A DNA stretch of 5,197 nt from an uncultured Eubacteriales bacterium. GTDB taxonomy: Bacteria; Bacillota; Clostridia; Oscillospirales; Acutalibacteraceae. The notes under the pieces are model-generated. The model did not search any database. It was given only the letters and a program-made list of their open reading frames with translations, and was not told where the DNA came from. The position numbers and the translations under genes were made by a program. The stretch spans positions 1 to 5,197 of the forward strand of contig ONXZ01000114.1 in NCBI GenBank assembly GCA_900321905.1, in the 5' to 3' direction. Within the stretch, counting starts at the first letter, position 1, and each line of letters begins with the position of its first letter. Positions 1 to 5,197 of this stretch are shown in pieces.

Positions 1-1
1 A

Positions 2-22
2 TATAATATATAATAGTATAAT
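2..22 (+). promoter_or_regulatory. Candidate -10 cluster of the tmcAL promoter (three TATAAT hexamers)
   Basis: Perfect TATAAT hexamers occur at 2-7, 9-14 and 17-22, just before the tmcAL leader. Any of them could be a sigma-A -10 element, with transcription starting roughly 6-8 bases downstream of the one used. The matching -35 would mostly lie outside the window, so the promoter cannot be completed. The run is also simple AT-rich sequence in which TATAAT appears easily by chance. If the third hexamer is used, transcription would begin after the ATG at 21, which favours the start at 57. Confidence 0.35.
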
Positions 23-43
23 GTCAAGTAAAAATATTAATTT

Positions 44-50
44 AAAGGAT
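44..50 (+). promoter_or_regulatory. Ribosome binding site that sets the tmcAL start
   Basis: AAAGGAT at 44-50 puts its AGGA core seven bases before the ATG at 57, a normal Shine-Dalgarno spacing. The in-frame upstream ATG at 21 has no purine-rich site before it, only TATAAT repeats. The start is therefore placed at 57. Confidence 0.7.
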
Positions 51-56
51 TTTTTT

Positions 57-1106
57 ATGATAACAGGCATAATTTGTGAGTTTAACCCATTTCACAAGGG
101 GCATAAACACCTTATTGACAGCGTTAAGGGTAAGAGTGACGGCGTAATTTGCGTTATGAGCGGAAACTTTGTTCAGCGCGGTGAAGCCGCTGCTATCAGC
201 AAATTTGAACGTGCAAAAGTTGCAGTAGAAAACGGAGCCGACCTTGTGCTTGAACTCGTCACACCCTGCTCTGTGCAGTCTGCAGAGGGGTTTGCACGTA
301 CCGGAGTGAAATTACTTGAAAACGCAAAAATCTGCGATTCTATTGCCTTTGGCGCGGAATGCGGCGATATTGACGCGCTGATGTCGGTGTGCAGCGAGAT
401 AAAGAGTAAACAGACCGAAATAAGAACTGCTATATCCGAGGGGTTGTCCTACCCTGCCGCTTTGAGAAAAGCGGTGGGCTCTCCCCTGCTTGACACGCCT
501 AACAACGTGCTTGCAATAGAATATCTGAATAGCACAAATCTGAAGCCGATAGTAATTAAGCGTATCGGCGGCGGTCACGACAGCGATGATGCTGAATACA
601 GCGCAAGCGCTATACGCAGCAATATGACTGACAAGGCGGAACTAAAAAACTGTGAGCGCGCAGTGCTGTACAAACTGCGGACAATGAGCAAAGATGACTT
701 TGCAAATATTGAAGATGTCAGCGAAGGTCTTGAAAACAGAATTATCGAGGCGGTTAAGAGCGCAACAACGCTTGACGAACTGTACGACAGTATTAAAACA
801 AAGCGCTACACTCACGCGAGGATACGCAGGATTATACTTCGAGCCTTCCTTGACATTACGCGTGACACCGACTCCGAGCCGCGCTATCTGCGAGTGCTTG
901 CAATGAGCGAATACGGTAAAAAACTGCTGTCAGATATCAGTAAAAAATCCGAGTTGCCTGTTATAACGCGTTACAGGGACGCAAAACAAATTGGCGGTTC
1001 TGTTCTGAGTCAGTTTGAAAACGAGTGCAGATACACAAATATCTACGCTCTATGCACTAATGAAGCGCTGCCCTGCTGCGACGATATGACGTACAGATTA
1101 AAATAA
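57..1106 (+). CDS. tmcAL: tRNA(Met) cytidine acetate ligase (TmcAL, YlbM family)
   Basis: TmcAL is a cytoplasmic enzyme of the nucleotidyltransferase fold. In the Bacillus subtilis homologue it uses ATP and acetate to form N4-acetylcytidine at the wobble base (C34) of elongator tRNA-Met. The 349-residue product opens with the family signature: an EFNPF stretch runs into the HxGH nucleotide-binding motif HKGH at residues 13-16. VMSGNFVQRGE follows at 33-43, then NGADLVLEL at 59-67, TPNNVLAIEYL at 147-157, SAIR at 184-187 (the ISxTxIR-like second nucleotide motif), and a helical C-terminal half with YTHARIRRIILRAFL at 251-265. Starting at 57 puts the first beta strand (MITGIICEFNPF) at the N-terminus, as in the family, and drops a 12-residue unrelated leader. 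Family members are often about 390-415 residues, so this one is on the short side, but the C-terminal region is recognisable and no frameshift is visible. It lies about 110 bp upstream of cdaA and could be partly co-transcribed with it. Confidence 0.92.
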   Translation: MITGIICEFNPFHKGHKHLIDSVKGKSDGVICVMSGNFVQRGEAAAISKFERAKVAVENGADLVLELVTPCSVQSAEGFARTGVKLLENAKICDSIAFGAECGDIDALMSVCSEIKSKQTEIRTAISEGLSYPAALRKAVGSPLLDTPNNVLAIEYLNSTNLKPIVIKRIGGGHDSDDAEYSASAIRSNMTDKAELKNCERAVLYKLRTMSKDDFANIEDVSEGLENRIIEAVKSATTLDELYDSIKTKRYTHARIRRIILRAFLDITRDTDSEPRYLRVLAMSEYGKKLLSDISKKSELPVITRYRDAKQIGGSVLSQFENECRYTNIYALCTNEALPCCDDMTYRLK

Positions 1107-1129
1107 AAATAATGATTTTCAAAATATTC

Positions 1130-1166
1130 TTTATTTTTTAACATTTATATGATAAAATATTTATAT
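1130..1166 (+). promoter_or_regulatory. Candidate promoter(s) for cdaA-cdaR
   Basis: The tmcAL-cdaA gap (1107-1202) is almost pure A/T and holds two overlapping sigma-A-like possibilities. One is an extended -10, TGATAAAAT at 1150-1158, with only a weak -35 upstream near 1130-1135. The other is TTAACA at 1138-1143 (five of six -35 matches) with a 17-base spacer to TTATAT at 1161-1166. Either would give a leader of roughly 30-50 bases. I see no convincing terminator after tmcAL, so read-through from upstream is also possible. Chance matches are likely in DNA this AT-rich. Confidence 0.4.
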
Positions 1167-1197
1167 CTATTAATAGTTACTTTATATTAACTAATTT

Positions 1198-1205
1198 AAG
1201 GGATG
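1198..1205 (+). promoter_or_regulatory. Ribosome binding site that sets the cdaA start
   Basis: AAGGGATG at 1198-1205 is the only Shine-Dalgarno-like site before cdaA. It overlaps the first in-frame ATG (1203), which therefore has no spacing, and lies 9-12 bases before the second ATG (1215). That makes 1215 the likelier start. Confidence 0.6.
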
Positions 1206-1214
1206 TTATACAAT

Positions 1215-2120
1215 ATGCCGTTATATTTATTAAAAACACCACTTGAAATCTTTTATGAACTCGCAAGTACATTAAAAGATTATTTAAAGCAAGTTGTAGA
1301 TTTGCTGCGCGACATCGGAATAGTCGACATTATTGATATTCTTTTTGTTGCATTTGTAATCTACACAGTTATACGCATTATACGCGATACAAGAGCGTTC
1401 CAGCTCCTTAAAGGCATTATCTTTTTGCTGGTGCTTTACGCAATAGTGAGCATACTCGGAATGGAAGCGTCAAGTTATATTTTTAAAGAAATATTTAAAA
1501 ACATACTTATTATACTTATCATTCTGTTTGGTCCTGAAATCAGGAATGTGCTTGAGCAGATGGGTAAAGGCGCTTACAGGCGCGGTTTTAAATCGCTTTT
1601 CGGCAACGGCGTTAACGACGTTGATATGAAAAAGACTATTGACGCAGTTTGCAAAGCATGCACGGCAATGAGCGATGATAAAGTCGGCGCGCTGATTGTT
1701 TTTGAAAACGAAACAATGCTTGGCGAAGTTATTGCGAGCGGCTCGATAATCAACGCAAGCCCGTCGAGTATACTGATTGAAAATATCTTTTTTCCAAAAT
1801 CTCCGCTGCACGACGGCGCAATGATTATCCGAGGCTCGCAGGTTTATGCCGCAGGTTGTATACTGCCGCTTACACGCGACAATGTGTCGTCTTCACTCGG
1901 TACGAGGCACAGGGCTGCAATAGGTATGTCGCAGGAAAGTGACGCCGTTATTGTAGTAGTAAGCGAAGAAACCGGTCAAATCAGTGTTGCACAAAACGGC
2001 TCGCTTGAAAGAGATATTTCGTCAGGTCAACTTCGTGACATACTTGAGCAAGAATTTATGCCAACAGACAACAAGTCTGACGACAGATTCCTCAAAAGAC
2101 TGATAAGGAGGAATAAATAA
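1215..2120 (+). CDS. cdaA: Diadenylate cyclase CdaA (c-di-AMP synthase, membrane-bound)
   Basis: CdaA condenses two ATP into cyclic di-AMP, a second messenger that controls potassium and osmolyte transport and cell-wall homeostasis in Gram-positive bacteria. The 301-residue product (start at 1215) has three predicted membrane helices near residues 38-57, 64-83 and 93-107. A cytoplasmic DAC (DisA_N) domain covers about 136-280. The cyclase hallmarks are intact: GALIVFE at 158-164, the DGA motif within PLHDGAMII at 197-205, and RHR within GTRHRAAIGMS at 229-239, followed by the conserved VVSEETG at 248-254. An amphipathic stretch of about 30-35 residues precedes the first helix and is longer than in B. 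subtilis CdaA (about 273 aa). The alternative ATG at 1203 adds four residues but coincides with the ribosome binding site. The stop codon overlaps the start of cdaR by one base, so the two are translationally coupled, matching the known CdaA-CdaR complex. The usual third gene, glmM, is not adjacent here. Confidence 0.95.
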   Translation: MPLYLLKTPLEIFYELASTLKDYLKQVVDLLRDIGIVDIIDILFVAFVIYTVIRIIRDTRAFQLLKGIIFLLVLYAIVSILGMEASSYIFKEIFKNILIILIILFGPEIRNVLEQMGKGAYRRGFKSLFGNGVNDVDMKKTIDAVCKACTAMSDDKVGALIVFENETMLGEVIASGSIINASPSSILIENIFFPKSPLHDGAMIIRGSQVYAAGCILPLTRDNVSSSLGTRHRAAIGMSQESDAVIVVVSEETGQISVAQNGSLERDISSGQLRDILEQEFMPTDNKSDDRFLKRLIRRNK

Positions 2121-3403
2121 TGGCTAAGGAAAACAGCAAAAAAAGTTTTTCGTTAAGACGACTTATATTCAACGACAGGTATTTGATTATCACCTCGCTG
2201 ATACTTGCGTTTGTTGTGTGGGTTGGCGCTTCCCTCTCGCTTGGCGAAACTCAGTCAAGGGATTTGACAATTAACACGTCAATTTCGCTAAACAGCAAGC
2301 AGGCAAAGCGACTTGGCATGCAGTGCTACACAAACAATAAAACACTCGAAATTCATGTTACAGTAAAAGCTTCAAAGTTTGTAATCAATCAGGTAACGTC
2401 TGATAAAATCAACGTTAAGTGCGACATATCAAACGTTAGCCGTACCGGAGAGCAGGAAGTTCCTATTATACTGAGCAACGGCTCTGATATTGACTTTGAC
2501 ATTGACAGTTACTATCCGCAAAACTTTGTTGCGTACTTTGACAAAAACGAAGAACGCGAACTTGATTTGAACCTCAACTACGAGTCAGTTAAGGCGGCGG
2601 AGGGATATATACTCGGAGAGCCTGTGCTTAACGAGGACAAAATCGTCGTTTCAGGTCCAAAGACTTATGTAGAAAAAGTCAGCAAAGCAAACCTTGTTGT
2701 TATTGCTCCAAATGACAACAATCTCACCACAAGTTACTCGACAAACTGCAATATCACGCTTGAGAGTAGCGGCGGCGAGATTGAGGAAAACTACCTGCGC
2801 TTTTACACTATGAGCGACAGCAAAACGCCGATTACAAGCGTAGGAGTAAGAATTCCTGTTCTGCAGCAGGTGGAAGTACCGATAAGCGTATCGCTTGAAA
2901 ACAAGCCAAAAGGCATTGATGAAAACGATATATACACAGCATACAGCACAAACTATGTTAAAGTTGGATTTGCCGATAACGCACAGACAGAAGAACTGAG
3001 CATTGCCTCGATTGACTTTAGCAAACTGAAGCCGGGGAAAAACAAGTTCACTTTTGATACCGCAAAACTTAATATTCACTCAGTTGTGTTTGAGAAAGAT
3101 GAAAAAATTGAAGTCACTGTTACGGTTGACGACTCTGATTATGTTAAAAAGCAAATTTACATTGACAGGTCGGATATCGAAACAAGCGGTCTTGCAAACG
3201 GAAAAACTGCTGCGGTTACAAGCGTCAACAACGAATCTGTTACAGTTTATGTGCCGTCTGACTACAGTGAGGATATAACACTCAAAGCAAAATGCGATTT
3301 GACCAAGGAATCATCAAACGGCAAGTATCCTATATCATTTACGCTTAACAACTCATCAAGTTGGGTTTATGGCGAATATACGGCTGATATTACAATCGAA
3401 TAA
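2120..3403 (+). CDS. cdaR: CdaR, YbbR-domain regulator of diadenylate cyclase
   Basis: CdaR (YbbR) is a single-pass membrane protein whose extracytoplasmic YbbR domains act with CdaA and modulate c-di-AMP synthesis in B. subtilis and Listeria. The 427-residue product has a basic cytoplasmic N-terminus (KK and RR near 7-14), one membrane helix at about 21-41 (YLIITSLILAFVVWVGASLS), and a long beta-rich exterior part. From the recurring strand pattern I read about four YbbR-like repeats, near 48-140, 146-246, 250-336 and 343-427. The second carries the typical VSGPKTYVEKV stretch at 177-187, and the later ones are more divergent. The length is a little below the 483 residues of the B. subtilis protein. 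A strong ribosome binding site, AAGGAGG at 2105-2111, sits eight bases before the ATG and inside the end of cdaA. The ATG shares its A with the cdaA stop, which indicates translational coupling. A strong hairpin terminator follows directly, so this is the last gene of its operon. Confidence 0.9.
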   Translation: MAKENSKKSFSLRRLIFNDRYLIITSLILAFVVWVGASLSLGETQSRDLTINTSISLNSKQAKRLGMQCYTNNKTLEIHVTVKASKFVINQVTSDKINVKCDISNVSRTGEQEVPIILSNGSDIDFDIDSYYPQNFVAYFDKNEERELDLNLNYESVKAAEGYILGEPVLNEDKIVVSGPKTYVEKVSKANLVVIAPNDNNLTTSYSTNCNITLESSGGEIEENYLRFYTMSDSKTPITSVGVRIPVLQQVEVPISVSLENKPKGIDENDIYTAYSTNYVKVGFADNAQTEELSIASIDFSKLKPGKNKFTFDTAKLNIHSVVFEKDEKIEVTVTVDDSDYVKKQIYIDRSDIETSGLANGKTAAVTSVNNESVTVYVPSDYSEDITLKAKCDLTKESSNGKYPISFTLNNSSSWVYGEYTADITIE

Positions 3404-3411
3404 ATAAATTA

Positions 3412-3447
3412 AATCCCACGGTTTAATTAACCGTGGGATTATTTTTT
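3412..3447 (+). terminator. Intrinsic terminator of the cdaA-cdaR unit, probably bidirectional
   Basis: AATCCCACGG at 3412-3421 pairs perfectly with CCGTGGGATT at 3431-3440. Two more T-A pairs extend this to a 12-bp stem with a five-base loop (TAATT). On the plus strand it is followed by TTATTTTTT, a good U-tract, eight bases after the cdaR stop. Read on the minus strand, the flank after the stem is also T-rich (TTTAATTTATTT), so the same hairpin can end the convergent peptidase gene. The plus-strand U-tract overlaps the stop codon of that gene. Confidence 0.92.
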
Positions 3448-5026
3448 AGTTATATGCTTTGATGACTGCTTTAATCATCTTTATATCTTTTTTCGTACTT
3501 ACTGAGCCGGGCGACCTGTACTCAACGAGAGTTGCAGGAATTCCAAATCGGTTATGTACCCAGCCAATCAGGTATCCTTGATTAGCACCGTAACTGCCGA
3601 TGTAGCCGGGCAATCCGAGGTTTCTGTTGACAATGTGGCTTAGTTTGTATGTACCAAGCGTTTCGTTAAGCCAGCCGTGCATATTCATATAGAGATTTGG
3701 TTTGCACTGTATAAGATAACTGCGCAGTTTGCGTGACTCTAACCCTCTGAACGCGCCAAAGTCGCGGTTCATATCAACGTGCCTTGCAGTACATCTGCCA
3801 AAAGCAGTTGAGCAAGCGCGCTGGTTGTTTGTGCCTGCAATGGTGCCGTCAGGATTAGCGCAAGGAACGATTACAAGGCGGTATTTGCCAAGTTCCTGTG
3901 AATGTGCCGCAAAGTATTTAATAAGCGCATTTGCTTCCTTAACAAGCACTTTGCCGTCGCGGTAGTAACTGTCCTCAAAACCGTGAACTGCAAAGTCCAT
4001 AAACAGCGTTTTCTTATACTTCATAGTCTTTTTGTTGATAATCTCATAACCCTCAAGGTTTCTGCCCTGCACCGACTTGCCGTATTTAACGCGTTTAACG
4101 TGAGCAAGGTCGAGCGCAAGTTGCGCAGAGTTGCGGCTGAGATAAAGTGCATCGTCAACCACCGTGAGTTTTTGACGTGTGTAAATGTTATCAAAATTAG
4201 TTTTGACATTTACATATGTTTTGCCCTTGCCAACGCCTGTAACATAGCCGTTTTTGTCGATTGTAGCAACTTTTTTGTTGCCGGTTGCAAGTTTAACAGT
4301 TGCCTTGATGCCGCCGCTGACTTTTGTAACAATTTTGTGGTTGTCAGCGCCCTTTTGTATTTTTGCATTTTTATTAATAATCCTGATTGCAGGCTGTGTT
4401 TTAGCAACAGTAACGTTGCAAGAAGCACTTTTGCCGTTAAAGGTTTTGAAAGTAATCTTTGCCGTGCCTGCCTTGTGCGCTGTAACTACGCCCTTGCTAT
4501 CGACAGTTGCCACTGCAGTGTTTGACGATGTAAATGTCTTTTTGCGTGAGTAGCCGCCTTTAACTCTACCGTCGAGGTCATATGTCTTATTTACACCAAG
4601 TGCAATGTTTTTTGCGCTGAGTGAAACAGAAGTCGGCGCATTTTGCACTTCAACTGCAATTTTTGCCGTAAAGGTGTGAACAATCGGTTCCGGAGTTTCT
4701 TCCTCGCCTTCTGCAGGTTCGGGAGTTTCAACAAACTCACGCGTGATAGTGACGCTTGTCTTACCGACTTTAATACCCTTAACAAGACCGCTTTGGTTAA
4801 CAGTTGCAACCGACGTGTTAGTAACAGTGTAAATGTAGGTGTTAGTAGCCTTTTCGCTCTCCTTAATAAAGTCGTACACGTTCACGGTTTCGCCGTTTCC
4901 GATAGTTACTGACTCGGTGGTGACAGGAATCTCTGCTTCTTCAGCCGCAAAAGCGCTAAACGCAGGAAGCATAAACAGTACCGCGAGCGCGAGTGTTAAA
5001 AAAATTTTGCTTGTTTTGGTTTTCAA
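3446..5026 (-). CDS. Secreted M14 zinc carboxypeptidase with three N-terminal Big_2 (Ig-like) domains
   Basis: The 526-residue product is exported: a basic start (KTKTSK), a hydrophobic core at about 8-24, and a likely signal peptidase site after AFA at 25-27. Three Big_2 Ig-like domains follow, at about 35-127, 131-208 and 213-290, each with the hallmark pattern seen in VATVNQSGLVKGIKVGKT (73-90), VATVDSKGVVTAHKAGT (172-188) and VATIDKNGYVTGVGKGKT (253-270). The C-terminal part, about 300-526, is an M14 carboxypeptidase. It has YGKSVQGR at 315-322, the zinc pair HGFE (H348, E351), NPDG at 391-394, a likely transition-state arginine R403, DMNRDF at 418-423 (N420 and R421 match the carboxylate-binding Asn-Arg of carboxypeptidase A), third zinc ligand H450, Tyr479 near the Tyr248 position, and catalytic E502 in VEYR. 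The enzyme is therefore probably active. The substrate may be a peptide or a peptidoglycan stem peptide; the sequence does not decide. No LPXTG motif, S-layer domain or C-terminal membrane anchor is visible. The start is TTG, chosen because a strong GGAGGG lies six bases upstream and the signal peptide begins there. Confidence 0.9.
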   Translation of the reverse strand: MKTKTSKIFLTLALAVLFMLPAFSAFAAEEAEIPVTTESVTIGNGETVNVYDFIKESEKATNTYIYTVTNTSVATVNQSGLVKGIKVGKTSVTITREFVETPEPAEGEEETPEPIVHTFTAKIAVEVQNAPTSVSLSAKNIALGVNKTYDLDGRVKGGYSRKKTFTSSNTAVATVDSKGVVTAHKAGTAKITFKTFNGKSASCNVTVAKTQPAIRIINKNAKIQKGADNHKIVTKVSGGIKATVKLATGNKKVATIDKNGYVTGVGKGKTYVNVKTNFDNIYTRQKLTVVDDALYLSRNSAQLALDLAHVKRVKYGKSVQGRNLEGYEIINKKTMKYKKTLFMDFAVHGFEDSYYRDGKVLVKEANALIKYFAAHSQELGKYRLVIVPCANPDGTIAGTNNQRACSTAFGRCTARHVDMNRDFGAFRGLESRKLRSYLIQCKPNLYMNMHGWLNETLGTYKLSHIVNRNLGLPGYIGSYGANQGYLIGWVHNRFGIPATLVEYRSPGSVSTKKDIKMIKAVIKAYN

Positions 5027-5032
5027 TTATAT

Positions 5033-5038
5033 CCCTCC
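5033..5038 (-). promoter_or_regulatory. Ribosome binding site supporting a TTG start for the M14 gene
   Basis: On the minus strand GGAGGG (5038 to 5033) lies six bases before TTG at 5026-5024. There is no ATG at the N-terminus. The first internal ATG (residue 19) falls inside the signal peptide hydrophobic core, so it would destroy the export signal. TTG is therefore the likely start. Confidence 0.8.
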
Positions 5039-5055
5039 AAATAATATAATAAAAT

Positions 5056-5084
5056 ATTATAATACATTTAATTATTTTTTGCAA
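5056..5084 (-). promoter_or_regulatory. Sigma-A-type promoter of the M14 peptidase gene
   Basis: Read on the minus strand, TTGCAA (5084 to 5079) is a four-of-six -35, and a perfect TATAAT (5061 to 5056) follows after a spacer of exactly 17 bases. Transcription would start near 5049, leaving a leader of about 22 bases that contains the GGAGGG ribosome binding site. The neighbouring upstream gene ends in a terminator just before this promoter, so the peptidase gene is probably transcribed alone. No operator-like inverted repeat stands out. Confidence 0.65.
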
Positions 5085-5089
5085 TAGAA

Positions 5090-5115
5090 AAACAGGGACA
5101 AAACTGCCCCTGTTT
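5090..5115 (-). terminator. Intrinsic terminator of the upstream minus-strand gene
   Basis: AAACAGGG at 5090-5097 pairs with CCCTGTTT at 5108-5115, an 8-bp stem around a ten-base loop. Read on the minus strand the stem runs directly into TTTTTCTATT, a short U-tract. It begins eight bases after the stop codon at 5124-5126. The plus-strand flank is not T-rich, so it works mainly on the minus strand. Confidence 0.75.
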
Positions 5116-5123
5116 AATAATAA

Positions 5124-5197
5124 TTACTTCCATTCCTGAATGATTGACGGATTTGCAAAAATTTCGTCAAGTTTCTGAACAAACGGAACTACGTCGC
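5124..5197 (-). CDS. C-terminal end of an unidentified gene (partial)
   Basis: A minus-strand reading frame enters from the window edge and gives 23 residues, beginning DVVPFVQKLDEIF and ending IIQEWK, before a TAA stop at 5124-5126. The other two minus-strand frames hit stops within 30 bases. A hairpin terminator right after the stop supports this being a true gene end. The fragment looks like an amphipathic C-terminal helix of a soluble protein. It is too short to assign a family, and I do not recognise it. It is transcribed in the same direction as the M14 gene but separated from it by the terminator and that gene's own promoter. Confidence 0.7.
   Translation of the reverse strand, partial: DVVPFVQKLDEIFANPSIIQEWK

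Noticed and set aside
21..56. Upstream ATG at 21 as the start of tmcAL
   Set aside because: The extra 12 residues do not resemble the family N-terminus, there is no ribosome binding site, and the ATG overlaps a TATAAT hexamer. The ATG at 57 has a good site.
1099..1138. A possible hairpin terminator after tmcAL
   Set aside because: The only inverted repeat (AAAATAAA with TTTATTTT) is pure A/T with a long loop, too weak to call a terminator.
1107..1202. A riboswitch or structured RNA leader before cdaA
   Set aside because: The gap is under 100 bases, almost all A/T, and lacks GC-containing stems or any recognisable aptamer motif.
1203..1214. ATG at 1203 as the start of cdaA
   Set aside because: It sits within the only Shine-Dalgarno-like sequence, so ribosomes would more likely start at 1215. 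It cannot be fully excluded and changes the protein by only four residues.
2651..3079. A 142-codon minus-strand frame inside cdaR
   Set aside because: It is antisense to cdaR, has no recognisable domain or initiation signals, and its composition is typical of a shadow frame.
3902..4525. A 207-codon open frame on the plus strand opposite the M14 gene
   Set aside because: It lies wholly antisense to a well-supported secreted peptidase. Its product is Cys/Phe/Val-rich with no recognisable domain, and there is no promoter or ribosome binding site. It is a shadow frame.
1..5197. An undescribed defence, mobile or biosynthetic system
   Set aside because: Every sizeable stretch is explained by housekeeping genes or one secreted peptidase. 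There are no direct repeats with spacers, insertion-sequence ends, recombinases, toxin-antitoxin pairs or clusters of unknown genes.

Overview
The window looks like ordinary chromosomal DNA of a low-to-mid GC Gram-positive bacterium, most likely a Clostridia-type Firmicute. The support for this is a TmcAL-type tRNA-modification enzyme, a CdaA/CdaR c-di-AMP pair, strong AGGAGG-type ribosome binding sites, very AT-rich intergenic DNA with sigma-A-like promoter hexamers, and a secreted Big_2/M14 protein of a kind common in gut Clostridia. The genus cannot be fixed from the sequence alone.

Layout. Positions 1-56 are an AT-rich promoter/leader. Positions 57-1106 (+) encode TmcAL, the tRNA(Met) cytidine acetate ligase. 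After an AT-rich gap of about 100 bp with candidate promoters comes a tightly coupled pair: cdaA (1215-2120, +), a membrane diadenylate cyclase, and cdaR (2120-3403, +), its membrane-anchored YbbR-domain regulator. The two genes overlap by one base. A strong hairpin terminator at 3412-3447 ends this unit and probably serves both strands. Facing it on the minus strand is 3446-5026, a secreted protein with a signal peptide, three Big_2 Ig-like domains and a C-terminal M14 zinc carboxypeptidase domain with a complete catalytic set. It starts at TTG behind a strong Shine-Dalgarno and has its own promoter at 5056-5084. Upstream of that promoter, a hairpin at 5090-5115 terminates another minus-strand gene, of which only the last 23 codons (5124-5197) are in the window.

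How the genes relate. CdaA makes c-di-AMP, and CdaR modulates CdaA from the outer face of the membrane. In Bacillus and relatives this pair is usually followed by glmM and tied to cell-wall and osmotic homeostasis. Here glmM does not follow: the unit ends and a convergent secreted peptidase lies next to it. Whether that peptidase acts on peptidoglycan, and so has any functional link to the c-di-AMP genes, is only a guess. I found no mobile element, CRISPR array, RNA gene or clearly new system. The most interesting item is the Big_2-M14 protein, whose substrate is not evident.
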